Of a DNA stretch of 64,000 bases, positions 37,294 to 46,352 are shown one piece after another. Each line of letters opens with the position of its first letter. Position 1 is the first letter of the stretch. Under the pieces are notes generated by a model. That model saw nothing but the letters and a program-made list of their open reading frames with translations, had not been told where the DNA came from and did not search any database. The DNA lies in contig MEOH01000007.1 of the NCBI GenBank assembly GCA_001769535.1, forward strand, positions 67,675 through 131,674. Reading direction: 5' to 3'. The translations under genes and the position numbers were made by a program. Source of the DNA: Bacteroidetes bacterium GWF2_38_335 (lineage in GTDB: Bacteria; Bacteroidota; Bacteroidia; Bacteroidales; GWF2-38-335).

Positions 37294-39315
37294 ATGAAAC
37301 GATTCCGGGTTATTTCACTTTTATTGTTACTGACCGTTGTGGATTCATTTTCGCAGGACATTTTTAAATTAATAGAACAAGATAAGATTGACTCGGTTAT
37401 TGAACTTACCAAAGCCAATTCACGCTTTTTTACCCTTAGAAACAATCTGGGTGAAACACCGTTAATGGTTGCCTGCAAAAACAAAAAACATGCTCTGATT
37501 GCCCATTTTGCAGAAAATAAGGGCAAAGATTTTAAAATAAACAATGGAAGTAATGCTTTGTTTTTTGCTGCAGATATTAAATCGTTTCAATTGCTCATGC
37601 TTAATGGGTTCAATATCAATGATACCAATAATCTTGGGGAAAATTGCCTGTTCAGACTGGCAGACGCTAAAAATTCCGGGCTTCTCAAACAGGTGTTGGA
37701 TGAATTTAACCCGAATGTAAATAAATCTGATATATACTCGGGAACACCATTGATGAAAGCGGTTGTTTCCGGCGATTACGAGTCGGTACAGGTGTTGCTC
37801 GAAAAAGTTGCTGCTATTAACCGGTTTAATAATAAGGGATTTAGTCCGCTTATTTACGCTGCTCTGTCAGGAAATATTGAAATAACTAAATTGCTGGTCA
37901 TGTCGGGTGCCAATCTAAATGCCTCGCGTATTGATGAATTTGATAACCCAAATGGCTCAGCCATCCTAAGGGCAGCCGAAAACAATACTCCATTCGCTGT
38001 AATGGAGATTCTTCTAAATTATGGTGCGAACCCGAATGTGATGAATAAAAGTAAAACAACTCCCCTCATGTTTGCTGCCGAAAAAAATAATTATGACCTG
38101 TGCAAATTGCTGTTAAAGTGCGGTGCGATTCCCGGAGCAGTAAACATTTCAGGAAAAACGGCATCATCTCTTGCTTCAGATTCAAAACTGATCACAATAT
38201 TGAAAAATGCCGAAGCGGAGGAAAACAATATGGTTTCAGCCATAAAAGCAAAAGATACCAAAAAGCTTCAGGAACTGATAAAGAAAAATTCGATTGTTAA
38301 GCCGACTGCTGTTGTTTTTAAAGCAGTTACTGAAAATGACCTGACTTCACTGAAAATGCTTATTGAAAATGGTGCGCCGGTTGAATCAAAATCATGGTAC
38401 AACACATCCCTGTTAATGGCAGCCGCAGATGTAGCATCTCCTGAGATGTTGAAATATCTTCTTGAAAACGGGGCAAATGTGAATGCGGAAAATTATTATG
38501 GGGAAAATGCGCTCAAATTTGCATCCCGCAGCAAAAATGCAGAGAAAGTTAAAATTCTTCTTGAAAACGGGGCAAAGGCCAATCTAAAAAATGAATCGGG
38601 GTGGAGTGCTCTGATGCCGGCAGCAAGATCAGGAGATATAACAGTAATGGAAATGCTGATAAAAGCCGGAGTAGATGTAAATTACCGTTTTAAAAATACC
38701 GAAGCAGATGTTGAAATGGATGTGTTATCCATGGCCGTGGAGTCGGGAAATGAGAAAGCTGTAAGAATGCTTGTGGAAAATGGTGCCTCAGTGAACCTTA
38801 CAGATACGGGCTGGACTGCCTTGATGACCGCATGTAAAAATAAAAATATTAAAATTGCCAGATATCTTATCGATAAAGGTGCCGATGTTAATGCCGTGGT
38901 TTTTCCCGAAGGAACAGCAATCAAACAATCCGTTACAGTTAAGGATATCGAAATGGTGAAAATACTGGTTGAAAATGGAGCTGCTTTGAATTTTAAAACT
39001 GATAATTATTGGTCTGTTGTGATGATTGCTGCACTTAATAATGATATGCAGATGATTGAATATCTGGTGCAGAAAGGAGCCGGAGTAAATACCCGAATGA
39101 CCAGCAATGCAGGTGATCTGGGAAAGTTCTATAATATGACTGCTCTGATACTTGCTGCAGAAAGGGATTTTATCGGGATAGCTGAGTTTCTTATTAAAAA
39201 TGGTGCCGACGTGAATTTAAAAGACGGGTTCGGTTTAACAGCACTCGACCATGCTAAATCAGATGTGATGAAAGATATTTTGAAAAAAAATGGAGCAATT
39301 TCAGGAAAACAATAA
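37294..39315 (+). CDS. Exported ankyrin-repeat protein
   Basis: A 673-residue exported protein with a signal peptide (1-22, DSFSQ). It is made almost wholly of ankyrin repeats (about 16), with recurrent TPLMxAxxxxxxxxVxxLLENGAxVN patterns. One repeat is replaced by a helical Lys-rich stretch near residues 300-345. Ankyrin proteins bind other proteins. An exported one, 3 nt after the dipeptidase, might shield or organise periplasmic or surface enzymes. The next gene encodes another ankyrin protein 35 nt further on. Confidence 0.85.
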   Translation: MKRFRVISLLLLLTVVDSFSQDIFKLIEQDKIDSVIELTKANSRFFTLRNNLGETPLMVACKNKKHALIAHFAENKGKDFKINNGSNALFFAADIKSFQLLMLNGFNINDTNNLGENCLFRLADAKNSGLLKQVLDEFNPNVNKSDIYSGTPLMKAVVSGDYESVQVLLEKVAAINRFNNKGFSPLIYAALSGNIEITKLLVMSGANLNASRIDEFDNPNGSAILRAAENNTPFAVMEILLNYGANPNVMNKSKTTPLMFAAEKNNYDLCKLLLKCGAIPGAVNISGKTASSLASDSKLITILKNAEAEENNMVSAIKAKDTKKLQELIKKNSIVKPTAVVFKAVTENDLTSLKMLIENGAPVESKSWYNTSLLMAAADVASPEMLKYLLENGANVNAENYYGENALKFASRSKNAEKVKILLENGAKANLKNESGWSALMPAARSGDITVMEMLIKAGVDVNYRFKNTEADVEMDVLSMAVESGNEKAVRMLVENGASVNLTDTGWTALMTACKNKNIKIARYLIDKGADVNAVVFPEGTAIKQSVTVKDIEMVKILVENGAALNFKTDNYWSVVMIAALNNDMQMIEYLVQKGAGVNTRMTSNAGDLGKFYNMTALILAAERDFIGIAEFLIKNGADVNLKDGFGLTALDHAKSDVMKDILKKNGAISGKQ

Positions 39316-39350
39316 GTTTTGCATACCTTTTGTTGTTATTTTCTAACTTT

Positions 39351-40748
39351 ATGAAAAAAAACATGCGGAAAGTAATAATTTTTGTTCTGGTGATTTTTTG
39401 CCTTGGGGCAAATAGCCAGGACACCACTAAAATAAGTAATGACTCATTGGATTTTGAGCTGATTCTTGCTGCCGAAACAGGAAATGACTCGCTTGTCTTC
39501 GACCTGCTCAATAAAGGCGCCAGCCCCAATTCGAAAACTTACGAGAATATTTCTGCACTTATGTATGCTGCCCAAAACGGGCATTATAAAGTGGTGAAAA
39601 GACTGGTCGCCAATGGGGCAAATATTGATGAGGTTCCATACATGTACGGAGAAACTGCCCTTATGACTGCTGTTAAAAATAATCATGATACCATAACGGA
39701 ATTTCTCATAAAAAAAGGAGCAAACATCAATACAAAGGATTCTTATGATGCCACTCCTTTGATTTATTCGGTGGCTTACGGATATTATGTAATGACCGAT
39801 ATGCTGTTGTATTACAAAGCGGATGTTGCCGCCCGCGACAGGGAGGGAAATGATGCGCTGATTATCGCTTCTTTTTATGGATACAAAGAACTGGCAGAAC
39901 TCTTGCTTAAATACAAGGCCGACCCCAATACAAAGGATTTTTCAGGCAATACCGCTTTGTTGGCCGCATCTCAAAATGGCAATATTGATATTGTTAAAAT
40001 GCTTATTGAAAAAGGTGCAAAGACTGACTGTCTCAGTTTATCAGGTTCAACAGCCATGAGCAGTGCAATCCGCAACGGACATACCGATGTGGTTAAAATA
40101 CTTCTTGAAAATGGAGAAGATAAAAATAAGATGCAAAATCTTACAGGGAAGCCACTCGAATTGGCCCAGATGTCAAACCAAAAAGAAACAGCTTCCTACT
40201 TAAAAAGCATTGGGGCAAACAATACCTTTTTGCCCAGATTTAAAACCTATTCAATATCATACGGTTACCAGTTCAATATCAATGACTTTATGTTCGATTT
40301 CAGATTTGGTGCCCTCGATTCCCGATTTAAACTTGATGTGGAAGCAGGATATGCCACCCGCCTTTGGAGCTCAAAAATCCTCAGGGAAATAACACCATCC
40401 TCTTCATATCAGCTTTTGGAAAGGCGATCGCTATTATTCCTTACTATCGACAAAAGATTCAGTTTTTATCAATCAGATAAAACTCAAACCGGATTTTATG
40501 CCGGAGTAGCAGGAACTTTTACTTATGGCAGGTATCGTGGATTGGAGGAAAAAGTTGACCAGGAACTGCTGGCATCTCCCGTTTTGGGATTTTATACAAT
40601 GAACAATTGGGTAGGAGTTAAGATGTTTTATGAATACATGAAATTTTATAACAATTCCTGTTCACCAAACAGAATCGGAATTTTATTGAATTTCTTTATT
40701 AATAACAAAGCAAAAACACCTGAAAATAAAGAAATATCATGGCTTTAA
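39351..40748 (+). CDS. Exported ankyrin-repeat protein with C-terminal beta-barrel-like half
   Basis: A ~465-residue exported protein with a signal peptide (MKKNMRKVIIFVLVIFCLGANSQ). Residues ~30-290 are about eight ankyrin repeats. Residues ~300-460 lack ankyrin pattern and show alternating strands rich in Tyr/Phe (ISYGYQFNINDFMFDFRFG, FKLDVEAGYATRLW, TQTGFYAGVAGTFTYGRY, WVGVKMFYEYMKFY), ending GILLNFFIN. This looks like an outer-membrane beta-barrel. The start at 39351 is chosen because it opens the signal peptide; a TAACTTTA box is directly upstream. The stop overlaps the next gene by 10 bases. The architecture is unusual. Confidence 0.75.
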   Translation: MKKNMRKVIIFVLVIFCLGANSQDTTKISNDSLDFELILAAETGNDSLVFDLLNKGASPNSKTYENISALMYAAQNGHYKVVKRLVANGANIDEVPYMYGETALMTAVKNNHDTITEFLIKKGANINTKDSYDATPLIYSVAYGYYVMTDMLLYYKADVAARDREGNDALIIASFYGYKELAELLLKYKADPNTKDFSGNTALLAASQNGNIDIVKMLIEKGAKTDCLSLSGSTAMSSAIRNGHTDVVKILLENGEDKNKMQNLTGKPLELAQMSNQKETASYLKSIGANNTFLPRFKTYSISYGYQFNINDFMFDFRFGALDSRFKLDVEAGYATRLWSSKILREITPSSSYQLLERRSLLFLTIDKRFSFYQSDKTQTGFYAGVAGTFTYGRYRGLEEKVDQELLASPVLGFYTMNNWVGVKMFYEYMKFYNNSCSPNRIGILLNFFINNKAKTPENKEISWL

Positions 40749-41176
40749 AAAAATATACTTATTTGGTTGCGGGATTGTTTATAATCCTGTCTGTTTCGCT
40801 TTTTAGTTGCGATGATGTTGAAGATCCCGAGTGTGAAGATTATGATTACAGCAGTTGTGATACATGGGAACCCAAATCAGCTGAGCTGGTAATTAGTCTT
40901 ACCATCAATGAGGAAAATCTTAAAGTGCCTATAACTATTTATGACGGCAAAATTGAGGATAACATTGTAGTTGACCATTGTACCGTCCCAAACAATAAAC
41001 TATACTATGATGTGCCGATTGACCATTTTTATACAGTTATGGCTGAGTATAAATCAGGCGATAAAACAATTTTTGCTGTTGATGGTGAAGAGATGAAGAA
41101 AAAATCAAGCACTGTTTGTGATTCGACCTGCTGGACAGTTAAAGGTGGCTATCTCAACGTGACATTGAGGTATTAA
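40739..41176 (+). CDS. Small Cys-rich lipoprotein
   Basis: A 145-residue lipoprotein with lipobox SLFSC (Cys ~24), then DDVEDPECEDYDYSSCDTW. The mature part has strand-rich segments and six Cys, including CDSTCWTV near the end, suggesting disulfides. The start lies inside the last codons of the ankyrin/barrel gene (10-base overlap), indicating coupling and a possible partnership at the outer membrane. No family recognised. Confidence 0.7.
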   Translation: MALKKYTYLVAGLFIILSVSLFSCDDVEDPECEDYDYSSCDTWEPKSAELVISLTINEENLKVPITIYDGKIEDNIVVDHCTVPNNKLYYDVPIDHFYTVMAEYKSGDKTIFAVDGEEMKKKSSTVCDSTCWTVKGGYLNVTLRY

Positions 41177-41364
41177 TGACTTCGAACCTTTGAGTTTGCG
41201 AAAATGTTAATTTCAAACATTCTGCATTTCTTAATCTGATCAGTTGCCATTCATTTTTTTGTCAGTTTATTGCGTGATAAAGCCAATAGGAAAAATCACA
41301 CATCATCAGGTAGTTTAATTTTCATTTTCCCTAATTCATATGATAATCTGTGAAATATGTAACT

Positions 41365-41380
41365 TAACTTTGTAATTTTG
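41365..41380 (+). promoter_or_regulatory. Overlapping -7 boxes
   Basis: Two perfect TAnnTTTG boxes are adjacent: TAACTTTG (41365-41372) and TAATTTTG (41373-41380). A third near-match lies at 41406-41413. The ATG at 41450 follows with a 70-80 nt leader. The gap 41177-41449 has no gene. Confidence 0.5.
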
Positions 41381-41449
41381 CAATATTATTTAATTTTTCT
41401 TTTCTCAACTTTGTAGCGTGGACATTCATTCACAATTAAAATTTAGAAA

Positions 41450-41848
41450 ATGAAAATAATTAGATATTTTGCAATCATTGGAGTTTTTGCTTTAATGACT
41501 ACTTGTGTGAGTACTGCCAAGTTTCCAATCTCTAAAACTGTACCGGCTGCTGATATTACTGCCACGAAAAAACAAGATGATAACAAAAACTATGTTATTG
41601 AGTTAACTGCAAAAAATCTAGCTGAAGCAAACAGGTTAAATCCCCAAATGAATAACTATAGTGTTTGGATTGTTATTGATAATGGCACTACAAAAAATAT
41701 TGGTCAATTGACCAATAAAAATGGTCAAAAAGCAGTTTTAGTTGCGGTAACTCCTTATGATGTCAAAGAAATTTTTATTACTGCAGAAGAAAAAGGGGAT
41801 TTATCTTATCCTGCAGGTGTTGAAATTTCACGCACTAAGTTTAATTAG
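41450..41848 (+). CDS. Small lipoprotein-like exported protein
   Basis: A 132-residue exported protein with hydrophobic N-terminus MKIIRYFAIIGVFALMTTC. The TTC suggests a weak lipobox with Cys ~19. The mature part, with strands (YVIELTAKNLAEANRL, YSVWIVIDNGTTKNIGQL, EIFITAEEKGDLSYPAG), looks like an Ig-like or cell-surface domain. No family recognised. Monocistronic. Confidence 0.65.
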   Translation: MKIIRYFAIIGVFALMTTCVSTAKFPISKTVPAADITATKKQDDNKNYVIELTAKNLAEANRLNPQMNNYSVWIVIDNGTTKNIGQLTNKNGQKAVLVAVTPYDVKEIFITAEEKGDLSYPAGVEISRTKFN

Positions 41849-41987
41849 GCTGCTGATTAACTTGTAACAAATAAGTTCAAATATCCTTATTAAGATTTTG
41901 TTCGAATAAAATGCAGGGTTCTGACAGCAACTATTCTTTTTTTTCATTCATTGAAAATCCCTTTCATTTCCGTCGCAAAAAGCATCA

Positions 41988-42017
41988 TCATAACTCATAA
42001 CCCATAACCCATAACCT
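41988..42017. repeat. 9-bp tandem repeat (CATAACCCA)
   Basis: About three and a half copies of CATAACCCA/CATAACTCA lie against the 3' end of the sugar transferase gene. Same family as the repeat at 25222-25259. Confidence 0.7.
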
Positions 42018-43431
42018 ACTTCCCCTCAATCCTAAGAATAGTCTTTATAGTATAGATCAGAATTTTAAAATCTACATACAACGACATGTTTTCAATATAA
42101 ATGATGTCATACTTTAGTCGTTCAATCATCTGGTCAACATTTTCGGCATAACCATATTTAACCTGTCCCCATGAAGTTATTCCCGGTTTTACTTTTTGGA
42201 GATGCACGTAATGGGGTGCTTTTTCCACAATTTGATCAATAAAGAACTGTCTTTCAGGTCGTGGTCCCACAAGCGACATATCTCCAATCAATACATTATA
42301 AAACTGTGGAAATTCATCAAGTCTTGACTTTCTCATAAACTTTCCGAACCGGGTAATTCTTGAATCGTTTTTACTTGAAAGGGCAGGACCGTTATGCTCT
42401 GCATCAATGTACATGGACCTAAACTTATAAATTGTAAAAGGTTTTCCATATTGGCCAATCCTTTCATGCGAATAAAAAATGGGTCCCCTGGAAGACATTT
42501 TGACTCCGATTGCCAGAAAAATATAAAGAGGAAGCAATATGATCATTCCGAAAAATGAAACAACCACATCGATAACCCTTTTCAGGTTTTGCTGCCAAAC
42601 GGGCATTATTTCATGGGAAATTTGAATAAGCGGAGCGCTGTAAATACTTGACATTCTGACTGTACCTGTTAGAATGTCATACATATCAGGAATAACCTTA
42701 ATCATCACATTTTTTCCCTGAAGCGAGTTGATTATTTTACCAATTTCATCATGTTCTGATGTTTCAATGGCAATGATAACTTCCTCAATTTTTTGCTGGT
42801 CAATAATTCGAGTAAGTTCGATAGCATGGCCCAAATGATCAAGATATTTGCTCAAAAGGAAGCTTTTCCTGTCAAGGACGTTTACAAATCCGACAAAACG
42901 ATTTCCTCCCGATTTTTTCTGGCTGTCCATTTCAGTAAACATGGCACAGGCTTTTTCGTTGCTTCCGACAATAATGGTGTTGAAGCCTAATTTTCTGTTC
43001 TGAATCCTATGGTTGGTGCGGGTAGTTAGAATTAACCTTGGAATATATGTGAGAAAAAAATGCAGACCAAACAAGGTTAGAATAGAGTTGTAATAGTTCT
43101 TATAATTGGCAACTTCATCATCAAGGATCAAGGTGAAAAAAATCACCAATAGACCAATAATGGATATATATAATGTTTGTCCAAGTTCAATAAGGCGCGA
43201 TTTGCGGTAAATATCCTTATAATAACCGTTGGTATAATACATGGTTATCCAGAAAAGTGGTATCAGTACAATTCCTAAATAAAATCTTGTGGAATAATTA
43301 TTGAAAATCTCAGAATCAAACTCTTGTGATTCAATTACTACTTTCCTGAAAGTGTAAAAAAGAAACCAGGCAGCTGCTGCCGCCAGAAAATCAAATATTA
43401 GATATTTCAGTACCTGTCTTCTTTTATTCAT
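42016..43431 (-). CDS. Polyprenyl-phosphate sugar-1-phosphate transferase (exopolysaccharide initiation)
   Basis: A 471-residue membrane enzyme of the WbaP/WcaJ type. Four N-terminal transmembrane helices (first ~125 residues) are followed by a nucleotide-binding-like domain (GFNTIIVGSNEKACAMF) and one further membrane helix. The catalytic domain has typical motifs: GPIFYSHERIGQYGKPFTIYKFRSM, SRITRFGKFMRKSRLDEFPQ and GDMSLVGPRPE. It transfers a sugar phosphate to undecaprenyl phosphate to start capsule or EPS synthesis. Its ATG overlaps the stop of the lipoprotein gene upstream. No other glycosyltransferases are nearby. Confidence 0.9.
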   Translation of the reverse strand: MNKRRQVLKYLIFDFLAAAAAWFLFYTFRKVVIESQEFDSEIFNNYSTRFYLGIVLIPLFWITMYYTNGYYKDIYRKSRLIELGQTLYISIIGLLVIFFTLILDDEVANYKNYYNSILTLFGLHFFLTYIPRLILTTRTNHRIQNRKLGFNTIIVGSNEKACAMFTEMDSQKKSGGNRFVGFVNVLDRKSFLLSKYLDHLGHAIELTRIIDQQKIEEVIIAIETSEHDEIGKIINSLQGKNVMIKVIPDMYDILTGTVRMSSIYSAPLIQISHEIMPVWQQNLKRVIDVVVSFFGMIILLPLYIFLAIGVKMSSRGPIFYSHERIGQYGKPFTIYKFRSMYIDAEHNGPALSSKNDSRITRFGKFMRKSRLDEFPQFYNVLIGDMSLVGPRPERQFFIDQIVEKAPHYVHLQKVKPGITSWGQVKYGYAENVDQMIERLKYDIIYIENMSLYVDFKILIYTIKTILRIEGK

Positions 43432-44291
43432 TATCTGTGAACAAGCTTTATATTATCTATATAAATCTCTACATCCTTGCCTTCATCGTTATTCATTGCA
43501 GCAAAATACAATCTGTAATGCATCACAAATTCATCCCAGTTATAAGTGATAAAATCAGTAAGTTCAATACATATCTTATTCCAGTCTGTTGTGGGATTCA
43601 GATAGATTACATTTTTACTGACAGTTTCGGTAGTTTTATTGATCAGAAGTCCAATAGTCAGAACCGAATTGGTTTTATAATTTATTTCAAGATAGACAGG
43701 AGTGCCGTCATAAGGGAGATAAAATGAATCAATGGTCATGCATTTAAACACATCCTGGTATTCGTCAATGAAGATTTTACCTGAATTGGATCCTTCAAAA
43801 GCATCCTCGCCTGAGGTAACCAGATCTACGTTACTGGTCGGACTGCTCATCAAAGATGTGCCGGGATCTTCAAAATCCTCGGTCCATTTAAAAATGGTTT
43901 CTTCTTTGTAAGCAGTTACTGGATTGAACTCAATTGTCTGTCCTTCTGTAAGCACAGTATCAATTATATATTGCGTATAGTAGGGATAAATTTCACGGCT
44001 TGCAGAAATTCCATTAACTCTAATTCCCGGTCTGATGGTAATTTTATGCCTGCCTTGTGCAAGAACAGGAAAAACAACAGGTAGTTCATATATGCCCTGA
44101 AGATTGTCATCAATATTGATCCAGACATCTGTAATGCAATGTGAGTTTGTGCCTTCTGTTACATAGTCTGTTTCAAGAATAAATGAATCAATTTCAATGT
44201 ATGTGGGCACTTCTTCCTCAGGATTAATGATGTTGCATGAACTGATCATCCATAAGGCAGCGATAAACAACGGCAGAGTAAAGTTTTTCAA
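43431..44291 (-). CDS. Lipoprotein coupled to the sugar transferase
   Basis: A ~286-residue lipoprotein. A TTG at 44291 gives MKNFTLPLFIAALWMISSC, a textbook lipoprotein signal; the earlier ATG at 44354 would add 21 odd residues. The mature part has a PEGA-like or beta domain (YELPVVFPVLAQGRHKITIRPG) and a C-terminal jelly-roll-like module with DAFEGSNSGKIFI and DVEIYIDNIKL, typical of carbohydrate-binding or surface modules. The stop codon overlaps the start of the sugar transferase (TAATG), so translation is coupled. It probably takes part in surface polysaccharide handling; inferred from context. Confidence 0.65.
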   Translation of the reverse strand: MKNFTLPLFIAALWMISSCNIINPEEEVPTYIEIDSFILETDYVTEGTNSHCITDVWINIDDNLQGIYELPVVFPVLAQGRHKITIRPGIRVNGISASREIYPYYTQYIIDTVLTEGQTIEFNPVTAYKEETIFKWTEDFEDPGTSLMSSPTSNVDLVTSGEDAFEGSNSGKIFIDEYQDVFKCMTIDSFYLPYDGTPVYLEINYKTNSVLTIGLLINKTTETVSKNVIYLNPTTDWNKICIELTDFITYNWDEFVMHYRLYFAAMNNDEGKDVEIYIDNIKLVHR

Positions 44292-44379
44292 TATAAATGT
44301 TTTAATACAAATACAATCTTTAATAACGCAGATATTTATAGAAAATTGCCGCAAAGATAAAAAAAGTTAAAGTTGATTT

Positions 44380-45357
44380 TTAATTTGAGGTCAGTTTAAT
44401 TTTTTCCATTATCTGATAAGCCACATTTAGTGCAGTATAGCTTCTTTCTGCACTGTTTCCGTTCGGACTTTCAAAATGAATATTGTCAAAAAAGTAATTC
44501 AAAAGTCCGGAAAGGGGGTCGCTAACAGGGATGTCGGGACTATTAATGGTTATTTCCTTTTTCCCTTTTTCACCAAGGTCAAAGAAAAGGGGATTTCCGG
44601 GATTGCCTTCGTAAACTTCTTTAACGCTGGCAATTTTTACTTCAGGGTTCAGCAAATCTACTGATATGTAAGCGTTACTCTGAAAAAATCTGATTTTTTG
44701 CATTTTATTCAAGGAAATCCTGGATGCAGTAAGGTTTGCCACACATCCATTATCGAATTCTATTCTGGCATTAGCTATGTCAGTCTGGTCGCTAATCACC
44801 GAGATTCCGCTGGCACTTATTTTTTTAATATTTGATTTTACAATGCCCAAAATGATGTCAATATCATTTATCATTGATTCAAGCACAACCGAAATTTCTG
44901 AACCCTTTTTTCCAAATTCCGAAAGTCTGTGCGATTCAATAAACATCGGGTTGCTGATAAAATCCACTGATGATTTCAAAGCAGGGTGGAAACGTTCCTT
45001 GAAACCGGCCTGGACTTTTACATTGGCTTCCGATGACATTTTGATGAGGGCTAAAAGTTCTTCATCTGTAAGGTAAACAGGGTTTTCAATAAAAATGTGT
45101 CTGGATTTTCTGATTGCTGATTTAATAATTTCATATTCCTTTTTTCCGGGAGATGCAAAACAAATTGCATCAGCATTATCAATCAACTCACCGGCCAAGG
45201 TATATGCATTTACTGAAAAATGATTTGCTGCTTTCACTGTTTTATCAGGATCAGGATCATAAATTCCGCATAATAATGTTTTGCCTGTTTCCTGAAGTCG
45301 GTTCATCAGGTTTGTTTCCTGGAAATCCGCACCAAATACACCTGTTTTAATCATCAT
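44380..45357 (-). CDS. Gfo/Idh/MocA-like oxidoreductase with altered motifs
   Basis: A 325-residue Rossmann-fold protein. The N-terminal nucleotide-binding loop is GVFGADFQETNL rather than the usual GxGxxA/G. The signature EKP is replaced by ENP (HIFIENPVYLTDEE). The C-terminal domain (KVQAGFKERFHPAL, FDNGCVANLTASRIS) matches family members. Two ATGs open the gene (45357 and 45354). The changes may mean altered cofactor binding or a non-catalytic role. It lies near the sugar transferase pair and may belong to nucleotide-sugar metabolism; that is inference. Confidence 0.72.
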   Translation of the reverse strand: MMIKTGVFGADFQETNLMNRLQETGKTLLCGIYDPDPDKTVKAANHFSVNAYTLAGELIDNADAICFASPGKKEYEIIKSAIRKSRHIFIENPVYLTDEELLALIKMSSEANVKVQAGFKERFHPALKSSVDFISNPMFIESHRLSEFGKKGSEISVVLESMINDIDIILGIVKSNIKKISASGISVISDQTDIANARIEFDNGCVANLTASRISLNKMQKIRFFQSNAYISVDLLNPEVKIASVKEVYEGNPGNPLFFDLGEKGKKEITINSPDIPVSDPLSGLLNYFFDNIHFESPNGNSAERSYTALNVAYQIMEKIKLTSN

Positions 45358-45447
45358 GTGATTTTTAGTTATTGCAAAAGTAAATTATCGGTCAACGGTT
45401 TTTTTTAATTTAATTTCAAATTATTAACATTTTTATCTTGATAAAGC

Positions 45448-45455
45448 TATTTTTG
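45448..45455 (+). promoter_or_regulatory. -7 promoter box of pcm
   Basis: A perfect TAnnTTTG box (TATTTTTG) ends 18 nt before the ATG at 45474. It lies downstream of an in-frame TTG at 45438, so that TTG cannot be the start if this promoter is used. Confidence 0.6.
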
Positions 45456-45473
45456 CAATCTGAAAAACGAAGA

Positions 45474-46124
45474 ATGCTAAACGACACACACAGACATAAA
45501 GGATTACGGAAAAAGTTGGTTGATGAGCTAAGAAGGAAGGGCATTGCCAATGAAGAAATACTTGAAGCAATAAACCGCGTTCCGCGTCACCTTTTTATGG
45601 ACTCGGGCTTTATTGATCACGCATATGTAGATAAAGCTTTTCCAATTGCGGCCGGACAAACTATTTCACAGCCCTATACCGTGGCTTTTCAAACTTCTCT
45701 GCTGGAGGTGAAACGTGGGGATAAAATTCTTGAAATAGGAACAGGTTCCGGATATCAGGCTGCCGTTTTGCTTGAACTTGGTGCCCGGGTTTATACAATA
45801 GAAAGGCAGAAAGAACTTTTTATGTCGGTACAGAAATTTCTTCCCAAAATTGGATACCATCCTCAGTTTTTTTTCGGAGATGGATATCTGGGAAAGGAAA
45901 ATTATGGTCCGTTTGATAAAATACTGATTACAGCAGCTGCGCCATATATTCCCGATGAACTCCTTAAACAACTCAAAACCAACGGTATTTTTGTTGCCCC
46001 GGTTGGCGGTCAGAACGCTCAAAAAATGCTGAAAATAATAAAAAAAGGAGAAACCGATTTTGAAACCACCGAATGTGGCGATTTTGTTTTTGTCCCTATG
46101 CTGAAAGGAACTGATGGCCAGTAG
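45474..46124 (+). CDS. pcm: Protein-L-isoaspartate O-methyltransferase
   Basis: A 216-residue SAM-dependent repair methyltransferase. It has the PCMT signature (INRVPRHLFMDSGF, AFPIAAGQTISQPY), the SAM motif EIGTGSGYQAAVL and DKILITAAAPYIPDELLKQL. It methylates L-isoaspartyl residues in damaged proteins. The ATG at 45474 is supported by the promoter box just upstream. Monocistronic, followed by a tandem repeat. Confidence 0.93.
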   Translation: MLNDTHRHKGLRKKLVDELRRKGIANEEILEAINRVPRHLFMDSGFIDHAYVDKAFPIAAGQTISQPYTVAFQTSLLEVKRGDKILEIGTGSGYQAAVLLELGARVYTIERQKELFMSVQKFLPKIGYHPQFFFGDGYLGKENYGPFDKILITAAAPYIPDELLKQLKTNGIFVAPVGGQNAQKMLKIIKKGETDFETTECGDFVFVPMLKGTDGQ

Positions 46125-46125
46125 G

Positions 46126-46212
46126 GACATGCCTCTGCATGTCCGCCTTCGCATGTCCGCCTTCGCATGTCCGCCTCTGCATGTCTTCCTCCGCATGTCC
46201 TCCTATGCATAC
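46126..46212. repeat. 14-bp tandem repeat (GCATGTCCGCCTTC)
   Basis: Five consecutive 14-base units begin at 46137 and are preceded by a partial one. It starts just after the pcm stop codon. A shorter relative lies at 53593-53628 after lpdA. Confidence 0.85.
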
Positions 46213-46316
46213 AAAAAACCCATTTTCCATACAATCGACCGCGTCAATTGACAAATCATTCACATTTTTTTAAAATTATTTAACAAATAAAGGTATGGTT
46301 TTTGGAACAACGGATA

Positions 46317-46324
46317 TAAATTTG
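46317..46324 (+). promoter_or_regulatory. -7 promoter box of the DUF1573 gene
   Basis: A perfect TAnnTTTG box (TAAATTTG) ends 28 nt before the ATG at 46353. This suggests the gene with the in-frame TGA is still transcribed. Confidence 0.6.
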
Positions 46325-46352
46325 TTTTACTTTTACTCAAAATTTTCAAATT

